From Leptospirillum sp. (GTDB taxonomy: Bacteria; Nitrospirota; Leptospirillia; Leptospirillales; Leptospirillaceae), in contig DAIEST010000018.1 in NCBI GenBank assembly GCA_027346125.1, positions 1 through 7,262 of the forward strand: a stretch of DNA of 7,262 nt. Reading direction: 5' to 3'. The notes under the pieces are model-generated. The model was not told the origin of the DNA, did not search any database, and worked only from the letters and a program-made list of their open reading frames with translations. Both the position numbers and the translations under genes were made by a program. Shown one piece after another: positions 6,724 through 7,262 of this stretch (position 1 is its first letter; each line of letters begins with the position of its first letter).

Positions 6724-7133
6724 TGTGCTCCGGACTTCCTCCCGATCGGACCAGACGACAGTGATTTTCCCGAATCCGGAACATGAACCCGGACATCCAC
6801 TTCATTTCCATACTCGTACTGATTCGCATGGGCAAGGCGGAACGTGACCGTATGCCATCCGGCCGGAAGGCGATCCAGCACCAGTCTGACCCGATTCTTT
6901 CCGGCAAACGACCTGGCCAGGACCTTGCTTCCATCCAGCCAGAGATGGACAAAAGAACGGGAATCTCCGCCTACCCGGAACACGGCCCGATCGAACCTCA
7001 GGAGACGGACCTGCGGACCTTCGACATGAAGGTTCTCCGGATTCTGCTCACCGGCTTCGACCATCCCGGAGAAGAAAACAAGCAGGAAGATACAGAAAAC
7101 CGTTTTTACGCCGGGGATTGACGACAAAGCCAT
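6720..7133 (-). CDS. Small exported protein of unknown function, probable beta-sandwich
   Basis: I do not recognise this 137-residue protein with certainty. The N-terminus is a clear signal peptide: a short start with Lys10, a hydrophobic core (about 11-22, VFCIFLLVFF) and a likely signal-peptidase cut after VEA (25-27). The remainder, about 110 residues, alternates hydrophobic and polar residues as a beta-sandwich would, with SFVHLWLDGSKVL (60-72), LDRLPAGWHTVTFRLAHA (86-103) and VDVRVHV (112-118). The H-x-x-x-D-G then L-x-x-G-x-H-T pattern resembles small periplasmic Ig-like or DUF4399-like domains; that is inference and untested. The last 18 residues look disordered. The ATG at 7133 has AAGGGG upstream. 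It overlaps the upstream gene by 28 bases and def by four, so it belongs to this operon. Confidence 0.8.
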   Translation of the reverse strand: MALSSIPGVKTVFCIFLLVFFSGMVEAGEQNPENLHVEGPQVRLLRFDRAVFRVGGDSRSFVHLWLDGSKVLARSFAGKNRVRLVLDRLPAGWHTVTFRLAHANQYEYGNEVDVRVHVPDSGKSLSSGPIGRKSGAQ

Positions 7134-7262
7134 GATCCAATCCCCTTGAGTTCATCGAGTGTCACCGTATGTCCTTCCTCGTGTTCAAACCATGTTCCGT
7201 CCCACCCGATCCCGCACAATGCGTCGAAGGTCTCTTTCCCCAGTTTGTAGGGAATCACGGAA
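7106..7262 (-). CDS. Probable alpha/beta-hydrolase (carboxylesterase-like), C-terminal 51 residues only
   Basis: An open frame enters from position 7262 and ends at TAA 7108-7106, giving 51 residues. They read IGWDGTWFEHEEGHTVTLDELKGIGSWL near the end in two adjoining parts: IGWDGTWFEHEEGHTV (18-33) and TLDELKGIGSWL (34-45). A strand followed by Glu-x-x-Gly-His-x-Val and then an E/D-L-x-x-I-x-x-W-L helix is the usual C-terminus of phospholipase/carboxylesterase-type alpha/beta-hydrolases, where the His of GH is the catalytic base. The nucleophile and acid lie outside the window, so the family is inferred from the tail alone. The frame runs 28 bases into the following signal-peptide gene. The other two frames are less protein-like, and one of them closes within the fragment. 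Confidence 0.6.
   Translation of the reverse strand, partial: SVIPYKLGKETFDALCGIGWDGTWFEHEEGHTVTLDELKGIGSWLCRQSPA

Noticed and set aside
1..7262. Defence system, mobile element or CRISPR array
   Set aside because: All of the sequence is accounted for by nine or ten co-directional genes of core families plus short gaps; no direct repeats, transposase, integrase or spacer-like array is present.

Overview
The window is a tightly packed stretch of housekeeping genes, all on the minus strand. It is probably from a rod-shaped Gram-negative-type bacterium of moderately high GC. The only lineage hints are heavy use of TTG and GTG start codons and the general look of MreB/MreC and the other proteins. 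A Nitrospirota (Leptospirillum-like) or deltaproteobacterial source is a guess, not a demonstrated fact. I see no tRNA, rRNA, CRISPR array, insertion sequence, phage gene or origin.

Read in the direction of transcription (from position 7262 down to 1), the layout has two parts. The first is a protein-maturation block: the C-terminal tail of a probable alpha/beta-hydrolase, a small exported protein of unknown function, peptide deformylase (def), methionyl-tRNA formyltransferase (fmt), the membrane zinc protease HtpX and ribulose-phosphate 3-epimerase (rpe). Several of these junctions are 4-base stop/start overlaps (ATGA, GTGA, TTGA), which implies co-transcription and translational coupling. 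Fmt formylates initiator Met-tRNA and Def removes the formyl group from new proteins, so their adjacency is functional. HtpX is a membrane-protein quality-control protease, and Rpe is a pentose-phosphate/Calvin-cycle enzyme.

After a 146-base gap the second block begins: an RDD-family membrane protein, then mreB, mreC, mreD and the start of mrdA (PBP2), which runs off the window. MreB filaments, the MreC/MreD membrane partners and the PBP2 transpeptidase form the elongation (Rod) complex that builds the lateral wall. The whole window could be one long transcript or two; no convincing promoter or terminator separates the blocks.

No previously undescribed system is evident. The points worth a second look are modest: the uncharacterised exported beta-rich protein coupled to def; the RDD protein leading the mre cluster; htpX between fmt and rpe; six of the nine visible starts being GTG or TTG; the long Arg/Ser-rich N-terminus of PBP2; a 14-codon mini-ORF bridging fmt and htpX; and a marked excess of the palindrome TCCGGA (22 copies by hand count).
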